This document shows positions 1 to 8,568 of a stretch of 64,000 nt of DNA, in pieces. Position numbers and translations under genes: made by a program. This DNA is from Phytophthora sp. 'mugwort' (taxonomy: Eukaryota; Oomycota; Peronosporomycetes; Peronosporales; Peronosporaceae), in NCBI GenBank assembly GCA_033558025.1, contig JAUCEF010000012.1, positions 3,658,001 through 3,722,000 of the forward strand. The letters run 5' to 3'. The stretch's first letter is position 1. Every line of letters begins with the position of its first letter. A model generated the notes under the pieces. It saw nothing but the letters and a program-made list of their open reading frames with translations, did not search any database and was not told the origin of the DNA.

Positions 1-281
1 AAAATCTTGTCCTGGAACTCGCCCATGATGACGAGATGGCAGATGAGCGTGACGAGGAAGATCTCCACAAGTACGATCATGACTGCTAGCAGCCATGAAA
101 GCCACTTGACTACACCTGCGTCTTCTAACCCCTCGGCCTGAGGCACTAAAGCCACGGAGAAGAGCACGACCACGGAGGCAATGGCGATCACGAGTGTTAA
201 AAGCAGCGGACACAGCGTCGTGAGCCATAGACGCGGGTGCGTCGCGAAATAGGCCAAACCCTGCACGACGTAGGTGGACAT
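1..281 (-). CDS. polytopic membrane protein, EI24-like (partial, 3' end missing)
   Basis: Reading the minus strand from an ATG at 281 gives 93 codons open to the window edge, with no stop. The protein begins MSTYVVQGLAYFATHPRLWL and continues with two long hydrophobic segments at about residues 18-46 and 60-80. The G-x-x-YF-x-x-HP-x-LW opening followed by a leucine-rich membrane segment is typical of the EI24/outer-spore-wall (LDS/RRT8) family of ER or vesicle membrane proteins. That assignment is a family resemblance, not proof. Codon use is GC-rich and gene-like. The gene lies divergently from the secreted protein gene that starts at 679. The missing C-terminus prevents a firmer name. Confidence 0.6.
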   Translation of the reverse strand, partial: MSTYVVQGLAYFATHPRLWLTTLCPLLLTLVIAIASVVVLFSVALVPQAEGLEDAGVVKWLSWLLAVMIVLVEIFLVTLICHLVIMGEFQDKI

Positions 282-678
282 GAGTGTGTAGCAAGGGGGC
301 TGGTTGTGTGCAATGGACAATAACGCAAAGAGGAGAAGAAGAATACGGACGTCGCTCCAGGGCAGGAGACTTCAGTGTCTTAGCTGGCAATGAAAGTTGG
401 CTGGTGAGGAAAAAGGTTCGTCTGGTGGCGCTTAATAATCTGGTGCCACCAAACAGAAATTGTGCAAAATCAGAGCACATGACGCTCGACAGGTTTGTGT
501 TCGATACACCATGACGACTTATACAATACTGTACGAAATGGTTTATCGCAACCAGATTTGTGCGTCATTTTTACTCCGATTATTAATAGGGCATGTCGAG
601 CCTGTTTGTCCTGTTGATCCTCGCCTCTAGCGTGTGTACGTGAGCTATGCCTCGCCCCTTTTTACAGTGGAGATATCA
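282..678. promoter_or_regulatory. divergent intergenic region
   Basis: This is the space between two divergent genes. It contains an initiator-like TCATTTTTACTCC at 565-577, which resembles the oomycete Inr (TCATTYY core) and lies about 110 bp before the ATG at 679. I see nothing else coding in it; an open frame at 284-514 has no family features. Confidence 0.35.
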
Positions 679-1347
679 ATGGCGCGGCTGATGTTTCTCT
701 CGTTAATTGTGCGTACAGACGTAAATGTCGTCATTGCTGCCAGCAGCACCGCCTTGCAGTGCGCCGCCCTAGAGACGTGCTACGAAGGTGGGGTGTCGTC
801 CATGACCTGCGCCATCGCCACGGGTGAATGCCCCCCGTGCATGACCTTCCCCAACAATTTTTGCTATGTTCAAATCGACGGCTCTTGTCCATTCGGAGTC
901 GATTGCTCCGACGTCTTCTCTAGCACTAGCAACAGCAATTCTAGCAGCAGCAGGGCGACTACCAGCACGGCAGATCCGAGCGTCCCTTCCATGACTATAG
1001 AAACGTCATCTGCGTCCGCGTCACAGACAAGAGCGTCTTCTCAGGGCAGCACGTCGGACGAGTCTGCGGACGCCGACTCCGGTAGCGAAGACTCCGACAC
1101 CGTTTTGATGGTTGCCATCCTTGCCGTTGCGCTTGGCGTCGCGGTATTGGCTGTGGTCTTGCGGAAGCTTTTCCTTCGTGCACGCGCGGCAAACGAGGAG
1201 GACCAGGAGGAGGTTCCGTCGCCGCCAGGGACGATCATGACGGCGAGTTTCTCGAGCAATGGGACAAGTCGCGACCCTGGCATCATGATCTCCCGCAGCG
1301 CCATGGGGACGGACTTAAGCGTGATGTCGAAGACAAGCGGTGTGTAG
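679..1347 (+). CDS. secreted eight-cysteine type I membrane protein, paralog 1
   Basis: A 222-residue protein. The open frame extends upstream to 634, but only from a GTG; the first ATG is at 679. It has a hydrophobic N-terminus (about residues 1-21, ending VIAA/SS) fitting a signal peptide. An extracellular module of eight cysteines follows, with spacing C-x5-C-x9-C-x6-C-x2-C-x7-C-x7-C-x5-C, then a Ser/Thr-rich stalk, one transmembrane helix (about residues 138-158, starting TVLMVAILAVALG), a basic stop-transfer patch and a cytosolic acidic tail. The same architecture, with exact cysteine spacing, is found in the gene at 1966-3144, so the two are tandem duplicates. The function is unknown. 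The layout suggests a cell-surface or wall-sensing protein. Confidence 0.75.
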   Translation: MARLMFLSLIVRTDVNVVIAASSTALQCAALETCYEGGVSSMTCAIATGECPPCMTFPNNFCYVQIDGSCPFGVDCSDVFSSTSNSNSSSSRATTSTADPSVPSMTIETSSASASQTRASSQGSTSDESADADSGSEDSDTVLMVAILAVALGVAVLAVVLRKLFLRARAANEEDQEEVPSPPGTIMTASFSSNGTSRDPGIMISRSAMGTDLSVMSKTSGV

Positions 1348-1965
1348 ATGGACACCGAGCGGAAACTGAACATTGAGGGACCCTATCTTTTTCAACCAGG
1401 CAGGCTGGTACGACAAAATATACGAGGAATTGTGTGTGTTTGCATCGCACCATTGTAGCATTGCGCTCTATAGCTGCCGAGCGCGGCGTCGTGGACACAA
1501 GACCACAGCGCCTCGACATTTAAGAGTTGCGAGGCTGGCCAAGTGCGCGAACATGGCTACATCCCAGCATGGCTACCGCATTGCCCCTCCTGTAAGCCCA
1601 ACTGCGACAGAGCCCTAACCTAAGTCGCGTTTTGTCCAATCAACGCGGCTGTGATGGAGAAGTCATGCATAAACATTGCGATAACTGGCTCGCAACCAGT
1701 GTCGGAGCCAATCAGAACGCTCACATTCGAGCCGGTTGGTAGAGGACTTGGTCGAGCGGGACTCCGCGAGTCGGTCGCCAGTGTACTAACGACCGCAGTC
1801 AGTCACCACTACATCGGCAGCCTCGCCTGGCTTCCGCATCGTCGTGGTACCAGAAGTAAACAGAGAAAGAGAGAGCGCGCACCTCAGCACCAGCGCTTAA
1901 GGAGCAGGACATAGCAACAGGTCGGCAAAAGGCAACAGGGACACGTAGCGAGACCGAGGGACCAA
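1348..1965. promoter_or_regulatory. intergenic region with two CCAAT boxes
   Basis: This stretch separates the two paralogs. It contains CCAATCA at 1636-1642 and again at 1708-1714, plausible NF-Y sites for the downstream gene. Frames at 1373-1618 and 1651-1914 show no domain and look like chance or leader sequence. Confidence 0.4.
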
Positions 1966-3144
1966 ATGAAGACATTGTCGTGGCTTCTCGTCGCCATCGC
2001 GGCGCTCGTCGGTACGTCCCTCCCCATATGATGTCATCATCTCTATTTTAGCTGACTTTCTCCCCCTTATCTGTAATAACCTACAGCTAGCAGCACTGAC
2101 GCCGCTCCCGCTGTCTTCATGGCCAGCACGTCGCAGTGCATGTCCGTCGACACGTGCTACGAAGGCGGCGCGTCATCCACGCCTTGCACCGTCTCGAGCG
2201 GCGGTTGTCCGCCTTGCATAACCTTTGCGGATGATGGCTGCTACGTTAAGGTGAACGATGTCTGTCCTTTCGGTGTGGATTGCTCGTCCGTCTGGGGCGG
2301 CTCCACGACCACTTCCAGTGGAAGCAGTACGTCCTCCACGACAAGATCGACCACCTTTAGCACGACAGGCTCCACTACAGGTACGACAACATCCAGTACC
2401 ACGGGCTCCACGACGTCCAGCGCGCCAACAACATCCTCCAAGTCGGGCTCAGGCACCAGCGGCATGGCTGGCGTGTCCTCGTCCAGCTCCACGACTTCTA
2501 GTTCTTCCGGCAGCAGTAACGCCGCAGCAGGAGACTCAAGCGGCGGCGGTTCCGACATGAGCGTCGTGTTCGCCATTATCGGCGCCGCGATCGGCGTCAT
2601 CGCCGTCGCCGTCATCTTCCTGACGCTCGTGCGTCGTTCCAAGGCCGCGCGCGATGACGACGACGACGAGATGGCCAACACGCCTCCAGCCTTCTCCAAG
2701 AACCCGGTGGTGCAGGCCCCGCACAGCACGACAGGCGCTGCAACGTATGCGAGCTACGCCGGCAACAACCGCACGGGTGGCATGGGCTCCGGCAACGGCG
2801 CAGAGATCGGTCTCGACATATCCAAGAGCGGAGGTGTCTCTATGAACGCCGTGAGCTACTACAATCAGCAGCCCCCGCAGAACTCGACGGCGCCGTCGCC
2901 TCGCGTGGCAGGGCGCGCGATCCCATCGCAGCCGGTGGGCATGAATCAAAACACAAACATGGCCCGTCCCTATGGCGGTAGCCAGAACTTCGGCCAGATG
3001 GGCGTCTCTGGATTCGGGCCCTCGGGCGTCAGCGTCACTAGTGGAATGGTCGCTAACCAGGTACCGCCGACACCTGTACAACATCACCCCATGGGCGGTG
3101 TAGCGCCTTCTCCACACATTCGGAGAGAGTCGTACGAGTTTTAA
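1966..3144 (+). CDS. secreted eight-cysteine type I membrane protein, paralog 2 (two exons)
   Basis: I read two exons. Exon 1 is 1966-2011, beginning MKTLSWLLVAIAALV. A 75-bp intron follows at 2012-2086 (GTACGT...CTACAG), and exon 2 is 2087-3144. The splice joins in frame and supplies a clean signal peptide that the open frame starting at ATG 2119 lacks. The mature part has eight cysteines with spacing identical to the neighbour, a long Ser/Thr-rich mucin-like stalk built of repeated TTGST/TTSS units, a transmembrane helix (SVVFAIIGAAIGVIAVAVIF) and an acidic, then Gly/Asn/Pro-rich cytosolic tail ending HIRRESYEF. The protein is about 367 residues. It is probably a surface glycoprotein; its ligand and partners are unknown. 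Confidence 0.8.
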
Positions 3145-3443
3145 CCGCAATAAGGTTTGAACGAAAAACGTCTCCAGCAGGGAGTCGAAAGAACGCGCAA
3201 CATTCACGTCACAGATCAGATGTACAGACAGACAGAGCAAGAGGAAGATTCGAACTCGCCATCTTTTTTTTTTGGCTCAGAGGAGCGAGGTGTATTCAAT
3301 ACCGTACGGTTTTTCTTGTGACGTTTGCTATTTGTTTGCCTCACTGTAGCGTGATAGGATCTTAACAACGGTATCGTTAAGAGGTTTCATTTTCCTATTA
3401 TATCAACTCCATTCGTTTATTATCGTCTTTAGTGGCTTAGAGT
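3145..3443. other. convergent intergenic region
   Basis: Non-coding space between two convergent stops (3144 and 3444). It holds an eight- to nine-base T run near 3264-3273 and is AT-rich toward 3380-3430, consistent with 3' ends. I see no gene here. Confidence 0.4.
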
Positions 3444-5453
3444 TCAGACTGGTGCCTTCCCATACACATCTTCCAGTTGCTCGATGGGCGACTTGGGAAG
3501 AGTTGCTCCCCATCGACTTGTATCGCAGATACCATTGGCTTCTTCTTTCTGGGCGTCAGTGGATGTCAAGCAGAATGCTGATCCGTACAAATGCATGGGC
3601 GACAAGACTTGGGTCTTCGTCCAGTCGGGTAACACTGACACTGAGGTGCCTTCCAAGCTCAAGTCGCCGATCTTAAAGCTTGAGTCGATGACCGACGGTA
3701 ACATGATCAACGGAGCTCCATCTAGTGTGAGCTGAGGCAGATACGTATCTGTCACAGTCGTTAGCGAAGGGAGCGTGAAGAGGAACAAGTTGCCAGCCAG
3801 AGACAAGGACTGGACGGGGAGCTGGAAAATCTCGGCCGGGACTGTACTGAGAATGCCGTACTCGAAGGCGACACGGCCAATTAACGGTCGCTCAGTACCC
3901 CCCCACCTGGTACCCAAGTCACTCGGCACGGACGGCAGCATCGTAGCAAAGAATTGAAGGTTTGCCAGCGTGTAGGGAAGGACGTCCATGAGACCGTCGG
4001 GGAACGCTGCGAGTTTGACATTGATAAGCACGACGCTCTTGAGATATGAGTGAAATTCCTGAGTAAGAGCAGCATCACTTCCCCATGAATAGAGTGCCGA
4101 ATTGAAGATTTGCACTGACGAGAGTCTGAGGAACGTTTGAATGACACTTGGCATTTGAAGTGCGGGACAGTTGACAAAATTCAAACTGCCGAGCGCGTCC
4201 GGGTCGAGATTTAAAGCCTCAAATGCCTCGTTTGTAGGGGACATGGCGACTTGATCGACGCAATTGTAGACAAAAGCCAGACACGATACCTTGGAGTTGA
4301 ACCATGGACGGGTAGCCGAGAAACAACCTGTTGGCATAATCTTGTGTTGCTGTGCTGCCATGAGATGGAAGGCAAGCACCAGGACGCCCCATAGAATACA
4401 AAAAAACTTGATCACGATGAATGGCCAGACGTACCCAGGTTTCTGCGTCAGTGTCGTGTTTTCACTTGAACGAAATTCGCCTAGAGACTTCGTGGAGATG
4501 CCAATTTTAAGTTGACCAGGCGGACTGGTTCCTTTTGGAACGTCCAGTGTCTCTACGGTGACATTCATGTTGGGATCGACCTTGGATGTGGCGTCAGTAC
4601 TGGTGCTAGGTGCGATCTTCTCGTCCCGGCGAGAAATTACGCCTTCCAGCATCAGTAGCGACACGAAACTGCACACGAGCGGCAGAAACTTAGATACAAA
4701 GTCTCCCACCGTCGTGGCAAACATCATTCGGTTCTCCGGTGCAAGAATCGCGAGGAAAGTCGGTTCGTAGATCATTTTAGTGGCAAACTCGGCGTGAGTC
4801 AACGCGAAGACGTCCATGTACTCGAGGAATAGCAGAGCGTGCATCACTTTGGCGAGAAATGTGACGAATATGAAGCTGAGAAGAAGCGAAAGTGCGCGAC
4901 CGAGCGCCACCCACTTGCGTAGAAGGATCTGAGCCAGCGGAGTCAACCAGCACGCGATGATCAGGATGGCTGCGTTCAGGTTGTTGAGTCCCACACGCGG
5001 CACCCACTTACTCGACTGATAGGCTTGATACGACAGGGCGCCCAACGCGATCATCTCACGGACAGCAAAGAGCATATCGAAGTTCCACAGACTGAGTTTA
5101 TTGGTCCTAGACTTGTCCTCGCAGGACCGTTCACTATGAAGCACCAGGCGCTTGTTTCGGACCGACAGGTAGAAGATGCGGAGCACTTGAAGGACGTGAA
5201 GCACAGCGATGACTGCGTAGATGGCACCGAAGGCTTTGAAGTGTTTGTAACCCGTTGAGGACCATATTGGGGCATAAGCCGCATACTCCGGTTCCGTCAA
5301 CTCGAAATACGCTGCGGCCATGACGAAGAGATAGAGAACACAGGCTGCGTGGAAACTGAGCAGTAGTAGCCACGTCAGGTAAAAGACGATAGGAGGGAGA
5401 CCCAAGACGGCGTCGTAGGCCCCGCAGGAGCCGCCCGGGGCCGTCTTTGTCAT
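3444..5453 (-). CDS. multipass membrane protein with leucine-rich C-terminal domain
   Basis: A single-exon gene. The open frame reaches 5492 only through a TTG; the ATG is at 5453, giving 669 residues that begin MTKTAPGGSCGAYDAV. The N-terminal half has about seven to eight hydrophobic segments (for example PPIVFYLTWLLLLSFHAACV, AAILIIACWLTPLAQILL, LLLSFIFVTFLAKV), and another lies near residues 340-360 (PFIVIKFFCILWGVLVLAF). The C-terminal ~250 residues carry irregular leucine-rich repeats (LKSVVLINVKLAAFP, VQSLSLAGNLF, IGDLSLEGTSVSVLPDW). This combination of a multipass N-terminus and a C-terminal LRR-like domain is familiar from oomycete-specific protein families, but I know no function. 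If the LRR part is extracellular, it could be a sensor. Confidence 0.75.
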   Translation of the reverse strand: MTKTAPGGSCGAYDAVLGLPPIVFYLTWLLLLSFHAACVLYLFVMAAAYFELTEPEYAAYAPIWSSTGYKHFKAFGAIYAVIAVLHVLQVLRIFYLSVRNKRLVLHSERSCEDKSRTNKLSLWNFDMLFAVREMIALGALSYQAYQSSKWVPRVGLNNLNAAILIIACWLTPLAQILLRKWVALGRALSLLLSFIFVTFLAKVMHALLFLEYMDVFALTHAEFATKMIYEPTFLAILAPENRMMFATTVGDFVSKFLPLVCSFVSLLMLEGVISRRDEKIAPSTSTDATSKVDPNMNVTVETLDVPKGTSPPGQLKIGISTKSLGEFRSSENTTLTQKPGYVWPFIVIKFFCILWGVLVLAFHLMAAQQHKIMPTGCFSATRPWFNSKVSCLAFVYNCVDQVAMSPTNEAFEALNLDPDALGSLNFVNCPALQMPSVIQTFLRLSSVQIFNSALYSWGSDAALTQEFHSYLKSVVLINVKLAAFPDGLMDVLPYTLANLQFFATMLPSVPSDLGTRWGGTERPLIGRVAFEYGILSTVPAEIFQLPVQSLSLAGNLFLFTLPSLTTVTDTYLPQLTLDGAPLIMLPSVIDSSFKIGDLSLEGTSVSVLPDWTKTQVLSPMHLYGSAFCLTSTDAQKEEANGICDTSRWGATLPKSPIEQLEDVYGKAPV

Positions 5454-7124
5454 GACTTGTGGAAAAGCTTGAGAGGTGGTTAAACGTGACAATTGAAGTG
5501 TGAAGAGCAGGTTGTTTGTTGATTGGGGTCAGAACGTTGAGACTGCTCTGGGTCTGAGGCGATAAGACAGCGAGTTGGTGAAAGCCGAACGGAATGTCAC
5601 GTTAACTGATAACGAAACTATCGGATGATATCAATAGATGGTTAGGAAAACATGGACAGTGTGGTTTTCTTTTCTTGTCGATCGTCAGGTATATTTATAT
5701 GGATAAGATATTATATATCAGGTGGAGAACAGATCTAAACGGCTCAGACCCGAATGTCTTACCCAACCAATTTGTCAACGACTCGGCAAACAATTCGTTC
5801 ATTTTTAGGTGTCGGGTAAAGGCACGTAAGGAGATGACGAGGAGTAGGAGTTCGACATGGCGACTTGGTTATGAGTTCAATTTGGCTTATTGTAAGCTGT
5901 CGAAGATGAGGAGCACTTTGCTACATGTACAGTAGTATGACGAAGGTTAGGGGATACTTGCTGCGAAGACCCATAAATTATTGTGAATGTATCGCACACA
6001 ACTGGAAGAGAATGTACTTGATACAACAACTTACACTTCTCTTCAAACTATCAGCCTAAAGCGACCTAAATGTCTGGACTGTAATCTTCGGTCATTCCAT
6101 GAAACCCTAAAGAGTGGCGAGACGAAACTGCTCGAAAGCTAGAAAGAGTATTTTTGATTCCTTCAGTCGACCCTCCAGTTTTCGCTTCGCTTCGCTTCGG
6201 TTGTTCATAGAGACAAAAGGTAGGAAGCAAGCTCCAACGTTTAATATTACCGATCATGCCGCGTGCATGGCATCCTCGAGTTCGCTGTGTATCAAACTCA
6301 ATTCCATTCTCAGCGGGTTACTAACCAAACGGCTCCCTTGGAACACGGTACTATGTCGAGAGTTTCGTCCTAATCGATCTCCTGCTCCACTTCAACACTG
6401 GCTACCTCGAACGAGAGGTTTTTTTCACGTTTAGGTGTCTCACCTGTCTGCGTGTTCAAGGAAACTGTCGGATACCATTCGAACGAGAGAAACTTTCCTC
6501 CTGTCTCGCTTATCGCCGATCATTTTGACCAGCTGAACGGCACTACATCAACTTCAGGACAATTGGCAACAACAACATTCCATTCCACGCGTAAGTATCA
6601 TCACAACGAGGAGGCCTACATACTGGGGTAGACCATAACATGAAGACGAGGGATTCCTTGGGAACTCATTGCGTCAGAGTTGTCCGGCCGGCACAAAAAG
6701 CTTAGGAGCTTGCGCTTGCTCGTGCAAAGCATGACGTCCAATCTTGAGCGGCTGAGGCTATTGTCGACAAGCGTCCGCATCGTAATACACAAAACAACTT
6801 AGTACCGACGAGACGCGAGACGAATTTCTGTCTGGACTTGGCGACGAGTTTTCCAAGCAGCATCGTAGTCAAGGCGTACAAGTCGTTTGAAGTTCGTCTA
6901 CTTCCTTTAGATTTTGCCCCCGGTGTCCGCTTCCGATGACCAGTAGGTAGAATGAAGCAACTGGCCACGAGCACACTGACGATTTACCCACAATTATTCC
7001 TCTACTGAAGAATGTAGTATCTCGATACAACCGCGTGATGCTGCGTCCTCTGCGTAAGAATCGGGTTTACCAATCTCATTTCTCGTCAGGTTCGCTACAG
7101 TCGTCGGATTTTTTCCTGTTGACT
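5454..7124. other. 1.7-kb intergenic region, no recognisable gene
   Basis: Mostly AT-rich sequence between the membrane protein and the 3' end of the G-patch gene. Frames at 5675-5935, 6114-6434 and 6702-6974 show no family motif and have codon use unlike the neighbours. A small CGCTT/CTTCG tandem run lies at about 6181-6200. It probably holds the promoter of the gene starting at 5453, but I cannot point to a convincing core element. Confidence 0.3.
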
Positions 7125-8006
7125 TTACTGCGAAAAGGGATTTAAGAGTGCCAGTGTCTTTTTCGCTGGCTTCTTTAAGCCCATTTTCACTCCCCCAGCA
7201 AAGCTAAAGCCAACTTTGCCCGTAGCTGTTGTTGTTGGCTTCTCCTGTTTGTATGAGTCAATTTTCACAGCATCACTCACTGTGTTTTTGGCTTGAGTTA
7301 TCTGCCTCTGCAGTCTCAGTTCTTCCTGCTGCTGCTGTTTCCTGCGCTTGGCAGTTTGCTCTTCCTCGGACAAATTCACACGCCGTTTCTGCTGTTGCAG
7401 CTCTCTCAGCCTCTTCGTGTGGTGGTGGTCGTATGAGCTCAAATGGTTCTCCATCTCGGTCACTGACTTGTACTGTTTGCGGCAGTCAGCACAATAAAAT
7501 GCCGCCTGCATGGTCTTCACTTGAGCTTTGAGCTGCTCCTCCTTTGCCCCTCGGGCCTCTCGAGCAGCCATTTGCCCCGCTGTCTCCTGCACTTCAGCGT
7601 CCAATTTACGCCGTTCACTTGTGGCCAACTGCGTCACCTTGTCGTATTCCTCCTACAATAGTTATTGATTGACACAGCAAATTGTGTAAATAAAAAAAAA
7701 ATCTTTGGTAGAGAAAGGTCCTAAGCACCCACTGCCTTGCCGAGACCGAGACACACGAGGTTTTCTTTCATCTTGACGGGCTCTATGATGCCTGTCAAAG
7801 TGTGAGCAAATTGATAGTTAATCAGATGAAATGTCTTGAGTATTGCTTTTTCTGGAAACTATTTCCTGACGAGAACCTTGTTCGCTCTTGCCTAGACCGG
7901 AGCCGGAATGCCAGCCCATCTTCATCAGCAAGCGGTAGCCGCGGTTGGATGCGTCCAGCGGGCGCGCCGTGCCGGGGACGAAGGGCGCGGCGTCGGTCTC
8001 CATCAT
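7125..8006 (-). CDS. G-patch and zinc-finger protein, GPATCH8/ZNF804-like (three exons)
   Basis: I read three exons on the minus strand: 8006-7877, 7791-7733 and 7652-7125. Introns are 7876-7792 (GTTCTC...TTGACAG) and 7732-7653 (GTGGGT...TTGTAG). The 238-residue product begins MMETDAAPFVPGTARPL and has a G-patch (NRGYRLLMKMGWHSGSGLGK, continued across the splice by SEQGIIEPVKMKE). A single C2H2-type finger follows (FYCADCRKQYKSVTEMENHL...YDHHH), then a basic/glutamine coiled coil, and the end reads KKTLALLNPFSQ. G-patch followed by this finger matches the GPATCH8 family of RNA-processing proteins. G-patch domains typically activate DEAH helicases. The middle exon is only 59 bp. Confidence 0.82.
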
Positions 8007-8252
8007 AGGTTCTTTGTGACTTATTGTGAATATATTTGGTATTCTATTTCATTTATATGTAGAATACCTAATTTTGGCATCGCATAGTTTAGTATTATGA
8101 GCTATTACTACCTGAAGCTCTAAAACCCCGAATAATATTCGAGGTAATATTATGCTATACCCTCATCCCTAGAAAATGCCACAGTGACTACAGTAATTAG
8201 ACTAATTATTGTAGGATAACTATATCCAGTCCGGAAGACCAATTCCTATTAA
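8007..8252. repeat. G-patch gene upstream region with AT-rich palindrome
   Basis: Positions 8188-8200 (CTACAGTAATTAG) and 8202-8214 (CTAATTATTGTAG) form an almost perfect palindrome around one A. A related sequence lies inverted at 20419-20445, which suggests a dispersed repeat end or a small MITE. The region otherwise looks like AT-rich promoter sequence of the G-patch gene. Confidence 0.45.
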
Positions 8253-8267
8253 CCCCCCAAACCCGAG
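8253..8267 (+). repeat. left terminal inverted repeat of piggyBac-like element
   Basis: CCCCCCAAACCCGAG immediately after a TTAA; exact inverse of 14815-14829. Confidence 0.65.
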
Positions 8268-8568
8268 GCCTTCTGGCTGCGCCCATTAACTGAATCCTTA
8301 GACACGACAATTTTTATCTCAATGATGGGCATCCATAGTAGATTAAACATATTTAGTAACGTGTCTTTTCAAAGTCGGGACGACGCCCTACCCCCAGTTC
8401 TTCCCCAGCTTTCCTATCGTGTATCGAAGTCAAAACATGTCTTACCGATACACAGGCTTGTCTATTTAGGCTTTCTTGCCTACTGCCTGTATTAGACTCG
8501 TGAAGGCACTTTCAAATCGTTAATGTAGGCATTACACGTATTGTATGTATCTTAGATAGGTTAGAGCT

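Noticed and set aside
2241..2729. 162-residue minus-strand frame, Val/Glu-rich
   Set aside because: Antisense shadow of the Ser/Thr-rich stalk codons of paralog 2.
2536..3240. 234-residue minus-strand frame
   Set aside because: Shadow of the GC-rich 3' part of paralog 2; no domain, His/Arg-rich composition.
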